Source: Betaproteobacteria bacterium HGW-Betaproteobacteria-4
GTDB taxonomy: Bacteria; Pseudomonadota; Gammaproteobacteria; Burkholderiales; Rhodocyclaceae
DNA: 33,690 nt
Assembly: GCA_002840785.1 (NCBI GenBank)
Contig: PHCH01000011.1
Location: 1-33,690, forward strand
Direction of reading: 5' to 3'
Position 1 is the stretch's first letter, and the number at the start of each line of letters is the position of its first letter. This document shows positions 26,191 through 33,271 of the stretch, piece by piece. The translations under genes were made by a program, and so were the position numbers. A model generated the notes under the pieces. That model did no database searches and had not been told where the DNA came from. It worked only from the letters and a program-made list of their open reading frames with translations.

Positions 26191-27458
26191 TTCCTGGTCC
26201 CGTCCTGCCCCTGGCTGGCGTCGAAGTAGTAGCTGACGCGTTTGCGGGGGCTCAGGTAGTTGTAGATGTGGCGCGGCACCAGGGCCGGCTTGATCGCCTT
26301 GGCGATATTGAGGTCGGAATCCTGCGACAGGTCGATCAGGATCGCCTCGTCGCGCGGCACCGATTCGTCGTAGACGACGAGGATGGGCTTCATCGGCTGG
26401 CTGGTATTGACCGTTGCCACCATGGCCATGGCGCCGTTGGACAGCTGGACGACGGTGCCCGGCGGATAGACGCCGAGCCGGCGGATGAGCAGTTGCAGCA
26501 GCCGCGGGTCGAACTTGCCGCGCAATTTGGCGAACATCAGCGACAAGGCTTCGTGCGGCATCAGGGCGTTGGCGATGTTGACCGGATTGCACAGCTCGTC
26601 GTAGTAGTTGGCCAGCCCGACGATGCGCGCCAGCAGGTTGATGCCGTCGCCCTTGAGGCGCTGTGGATAGCCCGAGCCGTCGAACATTTCGTGATGCTGG
26701 TGAATGATGGCGAGCACCGCCGGCGAGAACCCGAGACGCTTGCCCAGCGTCACGCCGTAGTCGCAATGCTGCTCGTAGAGATGCTGCTCGGCCTGCGTCA
26801 AAGGCTCGACCTTGAGCAGGATGCGGCTGGGAATTTCGGCCCGCCCGAGGTCGTGGAACATGGCCCCCATGCCGAGTGCGGTGACCGCCTCCTGCGGCAC
26901 GCCGAGGTCGCGGGCAAGCATCAGCGAGAGCATGGTGACGTTGAGCGAGTGAAAGTACAGCTCCTCGCCGCCGGTCATGTCGCCCATGACGTGTATGGCC
27001 AGCTCCGGCGCGCTGAGGATCGATTCGGAAATCTGGCTGACCAGTTGATTGGCAGCTTGCACCGTTTCGGCCGGCTTGGTCAGGATGTTTTTCTCGACCT
27101 CGCGGATGGTGCTGGCGGTCACGATGAAGGCGTTTTCGATGCGCGCCGCCGCTGCCCGCTGCTGCTGAATGCGCTCGACCATGGCCTTCTTGGCGGCCAG
27201 CGCCTGGGCGATGACCGGGCTGAGTTCTTCCCTCGCCGGCTGTTCGGCCGGCGCCACCGCGTCCGGGGCTTCCCGGTCGCTCAGGTCGGGGCTGTAGCGC
27301 ACGCGCTTGAGGCCCAGGCCGCGGATGGTCCGGATCTGCTCCTCGTTCTTGATCTTGAAATGGCTGAGGGCAAACGGATGCTCGAACCAGCGCAGATCGA
27401 GATAGACGTAGAGCCCTATCCGAAGGTCGCTGACATCAATGGTGGGATCGCTGTTCAC
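26187..27458 (-). CDS. DUF3391 + HD-GYP domain protein (c-di-GMP phosphodiesterase type)
   Basis: 423 residues. An N-terminal DUF3391 region (about 8-130, VSDLRIGLYVYLDLRWFEHP) precedes an HD-GYP domain with His202-Asp203 (FHDLGRAEIP), HQHHEMFDGSGYP and Gly263-Tyr264-Pro265. The catalytic metal ligands appear intact. Unlike the regulator at 6117 it has no receiver domain, so control must come through DUF3391 or the coupled kinase. The start is GTG at 27458 with a weak ribosome-binding site; no ATG fits the conserved N-terminus. It overlaps the kinase start by 4 bp. Confidence 0.9.
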   Translation of the reverse strand: MNSDPTIDVSDLRIGLYVYLDLRWFEHPFALSHFKIKNEEQIRTIRGLGLKRVRYSPDLSDREAPDAVAPAEQPAREELSPVIAQALAAKKAMVERIQQQRAAAARIENAFIVTASTIREVEKNILTKPAETVQAANQLVSQISESILSAPELAIHVMGDMTGGEELYFHSLNVTMLSLMLARDLGVPQEAVTALGMGAMFHDLGRAEIPSRILLKVEPLTQAEQHLYEQHCDYGVTLGKRLGFSPAVLAIIHQHHEMFDGSGYPQRLKGDGINLLARIVGLANYYDELCNPVNIANALMPHEALSLMFAKLRGKFDPRLLQLLIRRLGVYPPGTVVQLSNGAMAMVATVNTSQPMKPILVVYDESVPRDEAILIDLSQDSDLNIAKAIKPALVPRHIYNYLSPRKRVSYYFDASQGQDGTRK

Positions 27459-27559
27459 GTTTTTCGCTGGCGGGTGGCTGACAGGCGCGGGATGACCCTG
27501 GCCATTCTATCCCTGTCCGGCGTCGGGCCGGCAAGCCGACGACGATGGCATTGATCGAC

Positions 27560-27600
27560 GATCCCACGGTCAACCATGAAAAATGGCCAAAATTGAAATC
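27560..27600 (-). repeat. Dispersed repeat copy G (intergenic)
   Basis: Read on the minus strand the left end is GATTTCAATTTTGGCC, a perfect consensus half, followed by ATTTTTCATGGTTGACCGTG. The last bases differ (GGGATC in place of AGCAAT). It begins 11 bp after the stop of the GST-like gene, in the 153-bp gap before the HD-GYP gene. Confidence 0.88.
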
Positions 27601-27611
27601 GCCGCGGGCGC

Positions 27612-28283
27612 TCAGCGCGGGCCGCCGTAGTCGTCGGCCAACTGATCGTAGTGGGCGTGCGCCTCGGTTTCCAGGAGGGCGGCGGCATGCCATTCGCGCA
27701 TGGCCGGGTGGGCCAGCACGGCGTCGCGGTAGGCGGCGGCGAGCGGCGGCAGCGGCACGTTGTAGACGTTGAAGCGGCAGACGATGGGCGCGTACATGGC
27801 ATCGGCCACCGAAAAATCGCCGAACAGCCAGGGGCCGTCGCCAGTGGCGAACCGGCTGCGCGCCTCGCTCCAGATTTCGACGACGCGGTCGATGTCGCGC
27901 TGGACCTCCGGCGTCGCCGGCTTGCCCTTGAGTTTGAACTTGAGGTTCATCGGCATGGCCGTGCGCAATTTGGCGAAGCCGGCGTGCATTTCGGCCGAAA
28001 TGCTGCGCGCCCTGGCCCGCGCCCGGGCGTCGGCCGGCCACATCTGCGGATGGCGCTCGGCCAGCGTTTCGGCGATGGCGATGCTTTCCCAGACCTGGAA
28101 ACCGTCCTCATGCAGACAGGGCACGCGGGCATTGCCGGCCAGCGGCTTGAGCGCCGCGTTGTAGTCGCGCCCGGCCACCGACACCATGTGCTCGGTGAAA
28201 GGGATGGCGAAATGCTTCATCAACAGCCACGGCCGCAAGGACCACGACGAGTAGTTTTTGTTGCCGATGTAGAGATCGAACAT
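27612..28283 (-). CDS. Glutathione S-transferase family protein
   Basis: 223 residues. The thioredoxin-like N-domain begins MFDLYIGNKNYSSWSLRPWL, the serine-rich active-site form seen in one bacterial GST subgroup, and has the cis-Pro/glutathione motif VPCLHEDG and the ES pair in VWESIAI. The helical C-domain contains the N-capping box GDFSVADAMYAP. It probably conjugates or reduces electrophiles with glutathione; the substrate is unknown. GGGAG lies six bases before the ATG at 28283. Copies G and H of the dispersed repeat lie on either side, both in the same orientation. Confidence 0.9.
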   Translation of the reverse strand: MFDLYIGNKNYSSWSLRPWLLMKHFAIPFTEHMVSVAGRDYNAALKPLAGNARVPCLHEDGFQVWESIAIAETLAERHPQMWPADARARARARSISAEMHAGFAKLRTAMPMNLKFKLKGKPATPEVQRDIDRVVEIWSEARSRFATGDGPWLFGDFSVADAMYAPIVCRFNVYNVPLPPLAAAYRDAVLAHPAMREWHAAALLETEAHAHYDQLADDYGGPR

Positions 28284-28352
28284 GGCGCGCTCCCGGGTTG
28301 TCACTGTCGGCGCCAACTTTACCGTAAATCGACCCAGGCGCGGCGGAGAGGG

Positions 28353-28393
28353 TTTGCTACGGTCAACCGGAAAAATCGGCCAATTTTGAAGTC
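28353..28393 (-). repeat. Dispersed repeat copy H (intergenic)
   Basis: Full 41-bp copy on the minus strand: left end GACTTCAAAATTGGCC, right end CCGGTTGACCGTAGCAAA. It lies in the 199-bp gap between the divergent GST-like and cytochrome c' genes, and is inverted relative to copy I 98 bp away. Confidence 0.9.
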
Positions 28394-28437
28394 GCCCCGG
28401 GCCGTACCGGCGAACCCACCATGCCGCGCACTCCCCG

Positions 28438-28443
28438 TATAAT
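28438..28443 (+). promoter_or_regulatory. Consensus -10 box before cytochrome c' gene
   Basis: A perfect TATAAT (in CCGTATAATTCG) lies 39 bp before the ATG at 28483. No TTGACA-like -35 is present 16-18 bp upstream, so an activator may be needed. It lies between the inverted repeat copies H and I. Confidence 0.45.
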
Positions 28444-28482
28444 TCGCGCTCCCGGGCGCCGCCCCGCTTTTGATCGCCAGCC

Positions 28483-28938
28483 ATGTCCCAGCTTTTCAAT
28501 TTTCGCGTTTTTTTCCTGTTGACCGTAGCAATGCTGGCCGGCTGCGGCGAGGTCGAGGACACGCGGCCGGGGCAGCCGGTCAAGCACCGTCAGGTCGCCT
28601 TCAAGGAAATCGTCAAGACTTTCGAGCCGATGGGCGTGATGCTGCGCAAGGAGGAATACAACGCCGACAAATTCCTGACCATGGCCGAAGCCCTGCTCGC
28701 CAAACGCGATGGTCCGTGGGCCCATTTCGGCGCCGACACCAACTACCCGCCGACCAAGGCGACGGCCGAGGTGTGGTCGCAGCCGGAGGCTTTCGAGAAG
28801 GACAAAACTGCCTTCATCGCCGCCACCGACGCCCTGCTCGCCGCCGCCCAAAGCAAGGACAAGGCGCAGGTCGAGAAGGCCTACGACGCCGTGCACGACG
28901 CCTGCAAGACCTGCCACAAGCAGTTCAAGGAACGCTGA
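28483..28938 (+). CDS. Cytochrome c'-like lipoprotein
   Basis: 151 residues. It has a lipoprotein signal with lipobox LAGC and lipidated Cys21. The mature part is helical and ends with the haem motif CKTCH (Cys141, Cys144, His145), the C-terminal position typical of cytochrome c' (class II). Such proteins bind NO or carry electrons in the periplasm; here it would be membrane-tethered. Residues 4-17 of the signal peptide are encoded by repeat copy I, so the export signal itself comes from the repeat. A flavoprotein gene follows 18 bp downstream and may be co-transcribed. Confidence 0.88.
   Translation: MSQLFNFRVFFLLTVAMLAGCGEVEDTRPGQPVKHRQVAFKEIVKTFEPMGVMLRKEEYNADKFLTMAEALLAKRDGPWAHFGADTNYPPTKATAEVWSQPEAFEKDKTAFIAATDALLAAAQSKDKAQVEKAYDAVHDACKTCHKQFKER
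28492..28532 (+). repeat. Dispersed repeat copy I (encodes signal peptide)
   Basis: 41 bp: left end CTTTTCAATTTTCGCG, then a T-run and CCTGTTGACCGTAGCAAT. It is translated as FNFRVFFLLTVAM, the hydrophobic core of the cytochrome c' signal peptide. It is inverted relative to copy H. Confidence 0.88.
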
Positions 28939-28956
28939 GATTTCCGGAATACGCGC

Positions 28957-30573
28957 ATGTTGAGACTGACTGAACTGAAGCTGCCGCTCGACCACGCCGC
29001 CGATGCCTTGCGCCCGGCCCTGTGCCAGCGGCTGGGCATCGCCGATGGCGAGCTGATCGATTTCACGATTTTCAAGCGCAGCTACGATGCGCGCAAAAAA
29101 TCGGCGATCACGCTGATCTACACGCTGGATTTCAATGTCCGCGACGAGCCGGCGCTGCTCAACAAACTGGCCGATGACCGCAACGTCGCCCCCCGGCCGG
29201 ACACGCAATACAAGTTCGTCACCCAGGCGCCGGCCGAGCTGCCGAGCCGCCCGGTCATCATCGGCACCGGCCCCTGCGGCCTGCTCGCCGGGCTGATCCT
29301 CGCCCAGATGGGTTTCAAACCGATCATCCTCGAACGCGGCAAGGCCGTGCGCGAACGGACGAAAGACACCTGGGGCCTGTGGCGCAACAACAAGCTCAAC
29401 CCGGAATCGAACGTCCAGTTCGGCGAAGGCGGCGCCGGCACTTTCTCGGATGGCAAGCTCTACAGCCAGATCAAGGACCCGCAGCACCACGGCCGCAAGG
29501 TGCTTGAAGAGTTCGTCAAGGCCGGCGCGCCGGACGAGATCATGTACGTCAGCAAGCCGCACATCGGCACCTTCCGGCTGGTCAAGATGGTCGAGAACAT
29601 CCGCGCCACGATCACCGACCTGGGCGGCGAAATCCGCTTCGGCAGCAAGGTCGAGCGGCTGGTCATCGAGGACCATCAAGTGCGCGGCGTGGTCATGGCT
29701 GACGGCACGACCATCGCCACCGACCACGTCGTCCTCGCCGTCGGCCACAGCGCCCGCGACACCTTCCAGACGCTGCATGAACAAGGCGTGTACATCGAAG
29801 CCAAGCCCTTCTCCATCGGCTTCCGCATCGAACACCCGCAGGCGATGATCGACAAGGCGCGTTTCGGCCCCAATGCCGGCAACGAAATCCTCGGCGCCGC
29901 CGACTACAAGCTGGTGCACCACTGCGGCAACGGCCGCGCCGCCTACAGCTTCTGCATGTGCCCGGGCGGCCAGGTCGTCGCCGCCACCTCGGAAGAAGGC
30001 CGCGTCGTGACCAACGGCATGAGCCAGTATTCGCGCGCCGAACGCAACGCCAACGCGGCGCTCGTCGTTGAAGTGAAGCCGGAAGATTTCCCCGGCGACT
30101 ACAAGACCAATCCGCTGGCCGGCATCGAGTACCAGCGCCAATGGGAATCGGCCGCCTTCGTCGCCGGCGGCAGCAACTACGCCGCCCCGGCCCAGCGCGT
30201 CGGTGATTTCCTCGCCGGCCGGCCGTCCACTGCTTTGGGCGAAGTCGATCCGTCCTACCAGCCCGGCGTGCATATGACCGACCTGGCCAGTTGCGCCCCG
30301 GCTTACGTCATCGACGCGCTGCGCGAAGCCATCCCGGCCTTCGACAAGCAGATTCGCGGTTTCGCCATGGCCGACGCCATCCTGACCGGCGTCGAGACGC
30401 GCACCTCGTCCCCGATCCGCATCAAACGCGGTGCCGACTACCAGAGCATCAACACCCGCGGCCTCTACCCGGCCGGCGAAGGGGCTGGCTACGCTGGCGG
30501 CATCCTGTCGGCCGGCGTCGATGGCATCAAGGTTGCCGAGGCGGTGGCCATTTCAATAGCCGAACAAGGCTGA
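28957..30573 (+). CDS. COG2509-type FAD-dependent oxidoreductase
   Basis: 538 residues. An N-terminal domain of about 95 residues (FTIFKRSYDARKKSAITLIY) precedes the FAD Rossmann motif GTGPCG at 103-108 and the Glu-ended strand IILERGK. The family signature FGEGGAGTFSDGKLYSQI follows, and the C-terminal FAD motif GLYPAGEGAGYAGGILSAG lies near 505-525. It belongs to the uncharacterised dehydrogenase family COG2509, distantly related to the HI0933 flavoproteins; the reaction is not known. It follows the cytochrome c' gene by 18 bp, so electron transfer between the two products is conceivable but unproven. Its TGA abuts the stop of the convergent FUSC-like gene. Confidence 0.9.
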   Translation: MLRLTELKLPLDHAADALRPALCQRLGIADGELIDFTIFKRSYDARKKSAITLIYTLDFNVRDEPALLNKLADDRNVAPRPDTQYKFVTQAPAELPSRPVIIGTGPCGLLAGLILAQMGFKPIILERGKAVRERTKDTWGLWRNNKLNPESNVQFGEGGAGTFSDGKLYSQIKDPQHHGRKVLEEFVKAGAPDEIMYVSKPHIGTFRLVKMVENIRATITDLGGEIRFGSKVERLVIEDHQVRGVVMADGTTIATDHVVLAVGHSARDTFQTLHEQGVYIEAKPFSIGFRIEHPQAMIDKARFGPNAGNEILGAADYKLVHHCGNGRAAYSFCMCPGGQVVAATSEEGRVVTNGMSQYSRAERNANAALVVEVKPEDFPGDYKTNPLAGIEYQRQWESAAFVAGGSNYAAPAQRVGDFLAGRPSTALGEVDPSYQPGVHMTDLASCAPAYVIDALREAIPAFDKQIRGFAMADAILTGVETRTSSPIRIKRGADYQSINTRGLYPAGEGAGYAGGILSAGVDGIKVAEAVAISIAEQG

Positions 30574-31665
30574 TCAGGAAGCGCTACCCGACGGCCACAG
30601 CCGCCGGACATGGCGGCCCAGTTTTTCGCGGAAAGCCGGGCTGTGCAGGCAAAAGCCGCCGACCAGCCCGACCACTGAGCCGAGCACGGTGTCGACCAGA
30701 CGCGCTTCAAGAATGACGTTCGGCGTGTCGTGGCCAAGCTGGGCGGCATCGGCCAGCAGGATGGTGAGCGGCGTGATGAAGACCACCGCCAGGCCGTAAT
30801 GGCGGACGACCAAGGTTTCGATGATGAAGGCCAGGGCCATCATCATGAGCGAAACGCTCCACTTGTCGAGCGGCAGCATGAGCAAGCCCCATGCGACGAC
30901 CAGGCCGATGGCGGTGCCGATGATGCGGTGCGCCTGCTTGCTCCAGACGGCGCGCAGCGAAGCGCCCTGAATCACGGCGAGGCAACTGACCGGCACCCAA
31001 TACGGACGATCCAGCGCAAAGAGTTGGGCGAGCACGAGCGAAATGCCGACGAACACGCCGATCACCAGCGAATCGAAAACGACAAAATCGACGTTGAGCG
31101 GCGGTAGCGGCGGGACCGGTTGCGCCGGTGCCAGGCGCAGCGCATAAAGGCTGTAGAGAAATCCGATCAGGCAGGCAAGCAGGCTGCCCATGGTGAGCAA
31201 GCCGACGAAGGTCGGGATCTGCAGGAACTCGACCGGCGAATAGGCCCCGATGGCTGCCGCCATGACAAAAAACAGGCTGCCCGGCGGGGCCACCATGAAA
31301 TAGCGGCAGAGCATCGACACCGCGATGGTGATGAAGGTCAGCACTGGCACGAAGAGCAGCGGCATGAAGTGGGTCATCACCCCGAGGATGTAGCAGGCGC
31401 ACAGGCCGAAGGCCGAGGCCATGAGCGCCACCAGGCGGTGCGCCAGCGGCGTGGCCGGCAGGTAAAGAAAGGCCAGCCCGCCCATCGACGAGATCAGGCC
31501 GTAATCGAGGTGATCGAACCAGGCGCCGACGAGCAGCGGCAGGCCGATGGCGAGCGCGCCGCAGAACGGCATCGGCCAGCGCCGGTCGCTGGGGTTCAGC
31601 CTGGCCAGATGGTGCACTTCGCTACGCAGCCGGGCCCGAAATTTCTCCCATTCTCGCCAGTCCAT
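30574..31665 (-). CDS. FUSC family inner-membrane protein (aromatic acid exporter-like)
   Basis: 363 residues with two blocks of hydrophobic helices separated by a short Pro-rich loop (PAQPVPPLPPL, near 180-192). It has FUSC-type sequences such as YWVPVSCLAVIQG and the basic HRIIGTAIG after the seventh or eighth helix. Relatives (AaeB, YccS) export aromatic acids or other compounds, usually with a periplasmic adaptor; none is encoded nearby, and the large cytosolic domain of YccS is missing. It starts at the base after the stop of the BaiN-like gene (ATG at 31665), so translation is probably coupled. Confidence 0.85.
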   Translation of the reverse strand: MDWREWEKFRARLRSEVHHLARLNPSDRRWPMPFCGALAIGLPLLVGAWFDHLDYGLISSMGGLAFLYLPATPLAHRLVALMASAFGLCACYILGVMTHFMPLLFVPVLTFITIAVSMLCRYFMVAPPGSLFFVMAAAIGAYSPVEFLQIPTFVGLLTMGSLLACLIGFLYSLYALRLAPAQPVPPLPPLNVDFVVFDSLVIGVFVGISLVLAQLFALDRPYWVPVSCLAVIQGASLRAVWSKQAHRIIGTAIGLVVAWGLLMLPLDKWSVSLMMMALAFIIETLVVRHYGLAVVFITPLTILLADAAQLGHDTPNVILEARLVDTVLGSVVGLVGGFCLHSPAFREKLGRHVRRLWPSGSAS

Positions 31666-32880
31666 TCAGGCAAACTGCCCGGCGACCCAACCCGACGACC
31701 ACGCCCACTGGAAGTTGTAGCCGCCCAGCCAGCCAGTCACATCGACCACCTCGCCGATGAAATACAGGCCCGGCGCCGCCTTGGCTTCCATGGTTTTCGA
31801 CGACAGCGCATCGGTCGACACGCCGCCCAGCGTCACTTCCGCCTTGGCAAAACCGAGCGTGCCGGCCGGCATGAGCGGCCAGGCGTTGAGCTTGCCGGCG
31901 ATCAACTCGAGATCGCGGCGACCGAGTTCGCCAATCGGCCGCGTCACCAGTTTTTCGCCGCCGAGCAGCGCACACCATTCGTGGGCGAAGCGCCGGGGCA
32001 GACGTTCGGCCAGCAAATTGGGCAGATGGATTCGGCCCTGCCGGTGCTCTTCGAGCCAGGCGCCGGCATCGAGGCCGGGCAGCAGGTCGATCTCGACGGG
32101 CTGCTTCTTGCCGCTGCGGTATTCCTGCATCTGCCAGTAGCTCGAAATCTGCAGGATGGCCGGGCCGGACAGGCCGCGGTGGGTGATCAGCACATTTTCG
32201 CGGAACTGCGCGCCGTCAAATTGGGCCACCGCGTCGAGCGTAGCACCGGCCAGCGGCTTGATCGGCTCGAGCACCTCGGGCGCCAGGGCCAGCGGCACGA
32301 GGGCCGGCTTGGGGGCGACGACGGGAATGCCGAACTGCTCGGCCAGCCGATAGCCGAACGGGCTGGCGCCGATTTTCGGGATGGCCAGACCACCCGTGGC
32401 GGCGACTAGCGACTGGCAGGAAAATCGGCCATTTTCCGTGTCGACCGTGTAACGTCTGGCGGTTTCGCCCGGATGGCGCTCGATGTGCTGCACGGCACAA
32501 GGAAAGGCCCATTGCACGCCGGCGTCGTCGCAGGCATCGCGCAACATGTCGATGATCTGCTCGGCCGATTCGTCGCAGAAAAGCTGGCCGTGTTCGCGCT
32601 CGTGATAGGCGATGCGGCGCTTGTCCATCATGGCGATGAAATCGAACTGCGAGAAACGCGCCAGGGCCGAGCGGCAGAAATGCGGGTTCTGCGACAGGTA
32701 GTTGTCGGCGCTGACCGTGCGGTTGGTGAAATTGCAGCGCCCGCCCCCTGAAATGCGGATGCGTTCGCCAAGGGTCTCGGCGTGATCGACGATCAGTACC
32801 CGCCGGCCGCGCGCCCCGGCCTGGGCCGCACACATCATGCCGGCCGCGCCGGCGCCAATGACGATGATGTCGAAATGCAT
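31666..32880 (-). CDS. BaiN/HI0933 family NAD(P)/FAD-dependent oxidoreductase
   Basis: 404 residues. The Rossmann motif GAGAAG is at 9-14, then GERIRISGGGRCNFTN, the hallmark of the HI0933 family (near 38-53). AATGGLAIPKIGASPFGY lies in the middle and GLYFIGEVVDVTGWLGGYN at the C-terminus. Family members include the bile-acid dehydrogenase-like BaiN; the function in betaproteobacteria is unknown. It is a different subgroup from the flavoprotein at 15364. The stretch TVDTENGRFS may derive from a decayed repeat (copy J). The start is ATG 32880; the FUSC-like gene follows without a gap. Confidence 0.92.
   Translation of the reverse strand: MHFDIIVIGAGAAGMMCAAQAGARGRRVLIVDHAETLGERIRISGGGRCNFTNRTVSADNYLSQNPHFCRSALARFSQFDFIAMMDKRRIAYHEREHGQLFCDESAEQIIDMLRDACDDAGVQWAFPCAVQHIERHPGETARRYTVDTENGRFSCQSLVAATGGLAIPKIGASPFGYRLAEQFGIPVVAPKPALVPLALAPEVLEPIKPLAGATLDAVAQFDGAQFRENVLITHRGLSGPAILQISSYWQMQEYRSGKKQPVEIDLLPGLDAGAWLEEHRQGRIHLPNLLAERLPRRFAHEWCALLGGEKLVTRPIGELGRRDLELIAGKLNAWPLMPAGTLGFAKAEVTLGGVSTDALSSKTMEAKAAPGLYFIGEVVDVTGWLGGYNFQWAWSSGWVAGQFA
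32414..32454 (+). repeat. Possible decayed dispersed repeat, copy J
   Basis: TCGGCCATTTTCCG followed by TGTCGACCGTGTAAC resembles the middle and right of the consensus with a short deletion and several changes. It lies in a conserved protein region, so chance similarity cannot be ruled out. Confidence 0.35.
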
Positions 32881-32922
32881 GGGGTCCGATCAGAAAAAAT
32901 AGCTTGCGCAGAAACGGGGCGG

Positions 32923-32928
32923 ATTCTA
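32923..32928 (-). promoter_or_regulatory. Possible -10 box of BaiN-like/FUSC operon
   Basis: TAGAAT (in GGTGATAGAATCC, minus strand) matches five of six -10 positions, 42 bp before the ATG. No good -35 is seen at the right spacing. Confidence 0.3.
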
Positions 32929-33051
32929 TCACCGCGGCAAGACCGACCGTCCGGGTCCATCCGGGCCGTCGAACCGAAGCGAAAACCACACTGCGGAAAG
33001 TTATTTGTCGTAAACGCAACAAGCCAAAAAAATATTCCTAATGCATAATGC

Positions 33052-33201
33052 ATGAGTGCCGAATTGGCCAATACATTGTTTCTGGATGTGCACGAAATCG
33101 CGATGGCTGAGTGCTTTTCAGGCTTTACCCCCGAGCAGTTGCCGCAGTTGATATCGCCTTTATGCAATATGTTTGAAACAGATGTTTGGCACACTGGCTA
33201 G
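33052..33201 (+). CDS. Possible 49-residue protein, unknown
   Basis: An ATG-to-TAG frame in the intergenic region, bounded upstream by an in-frame TAA at 33046. The peptide is soluble and rather acidic, with sequence such as LDVHEIAMAECFSGFTPEQ. There is no clear ribosome-binding site and no recognised family. The codon use is less GC-rich than in neighbouring genes. It may be a small gene, a remnant or chance. Confidence 0.3.
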   Translation: MSAELANTLFLDVHEIAMAECFSGFTPEQLPQLISPLCNMFETDVWHTG

Positions 33202-33232
33202 AAACGTTTGACCAGGGCCATACCAACAACAT

Positions 33233-33247
33233 TGCTGCAGTGCAGCA
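33233..33247. promoter_or_regulatory. TGC-rich palindrome upstream of phasin (PhaR-like operator candidate)
   Basis: TGCTGCA-G-TGCAGCA is a perfect 7-1-7 palindrome centred 76 bp before the phasin ATG. PhaR repressors of polyhydroxyalkanoate genes bind TGC-rich sites upstream of phasin genes, so this is a sensible operator candidate. The palindrome is seen directly; the binding protein is inferred. Confidence 0.45.
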
Positions 33248-33260
33248 TTTTGTCAAAAAC

Positions 33261-33271
33261 ATTGTTACAAT
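33261..33271. promoter_or_regulatory. Palindrome overlapping possible -10 of phasin gene
   Basis: ATTGT-T-ACAAT is a perfect 5-1-5 palindrome. Its right arm contains TACAAT (33266-33271), a good -10 match 44 bp before the ATG. The nearest TTG-type -35 (TTGTCA, 33250) is only 10 bp away, too close, so the promoter assignment is tentative. Confidence 0.35.

Noticed and set aside
26400..26425. TATTGACCGTTGCCACC as another repeat copy
   Set aside because: Only the TTGACCG hexamer region matches; flanks fit HD-GYP coding sequence and lack the T-run.
24472..26766. Long 764-codon version of the PAS kinase
   Set aside because: The extra N-terminal part lies in another frame of the HD-GYP gene; the ATGA-overlap start at 26190 is better.
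28363..30273. 636-codon open frame on the minus strand
   Set aside because: Antisense to the COG2509 flavoprotein and cytochrome c' genes.
32835..33194. 119-codon minus-strand frame in the phasin upstream region
   Set aside because: Overlaps the 5' end and promoter region of the BaiN-like gene on the same strand, with no ribosome-binding site or domain.
33207..33215. TTTGACCAG upstream of phasin as repeat or -35 box
   Set aside because: No further match to the repeat and no -10 box at suitable spacing.
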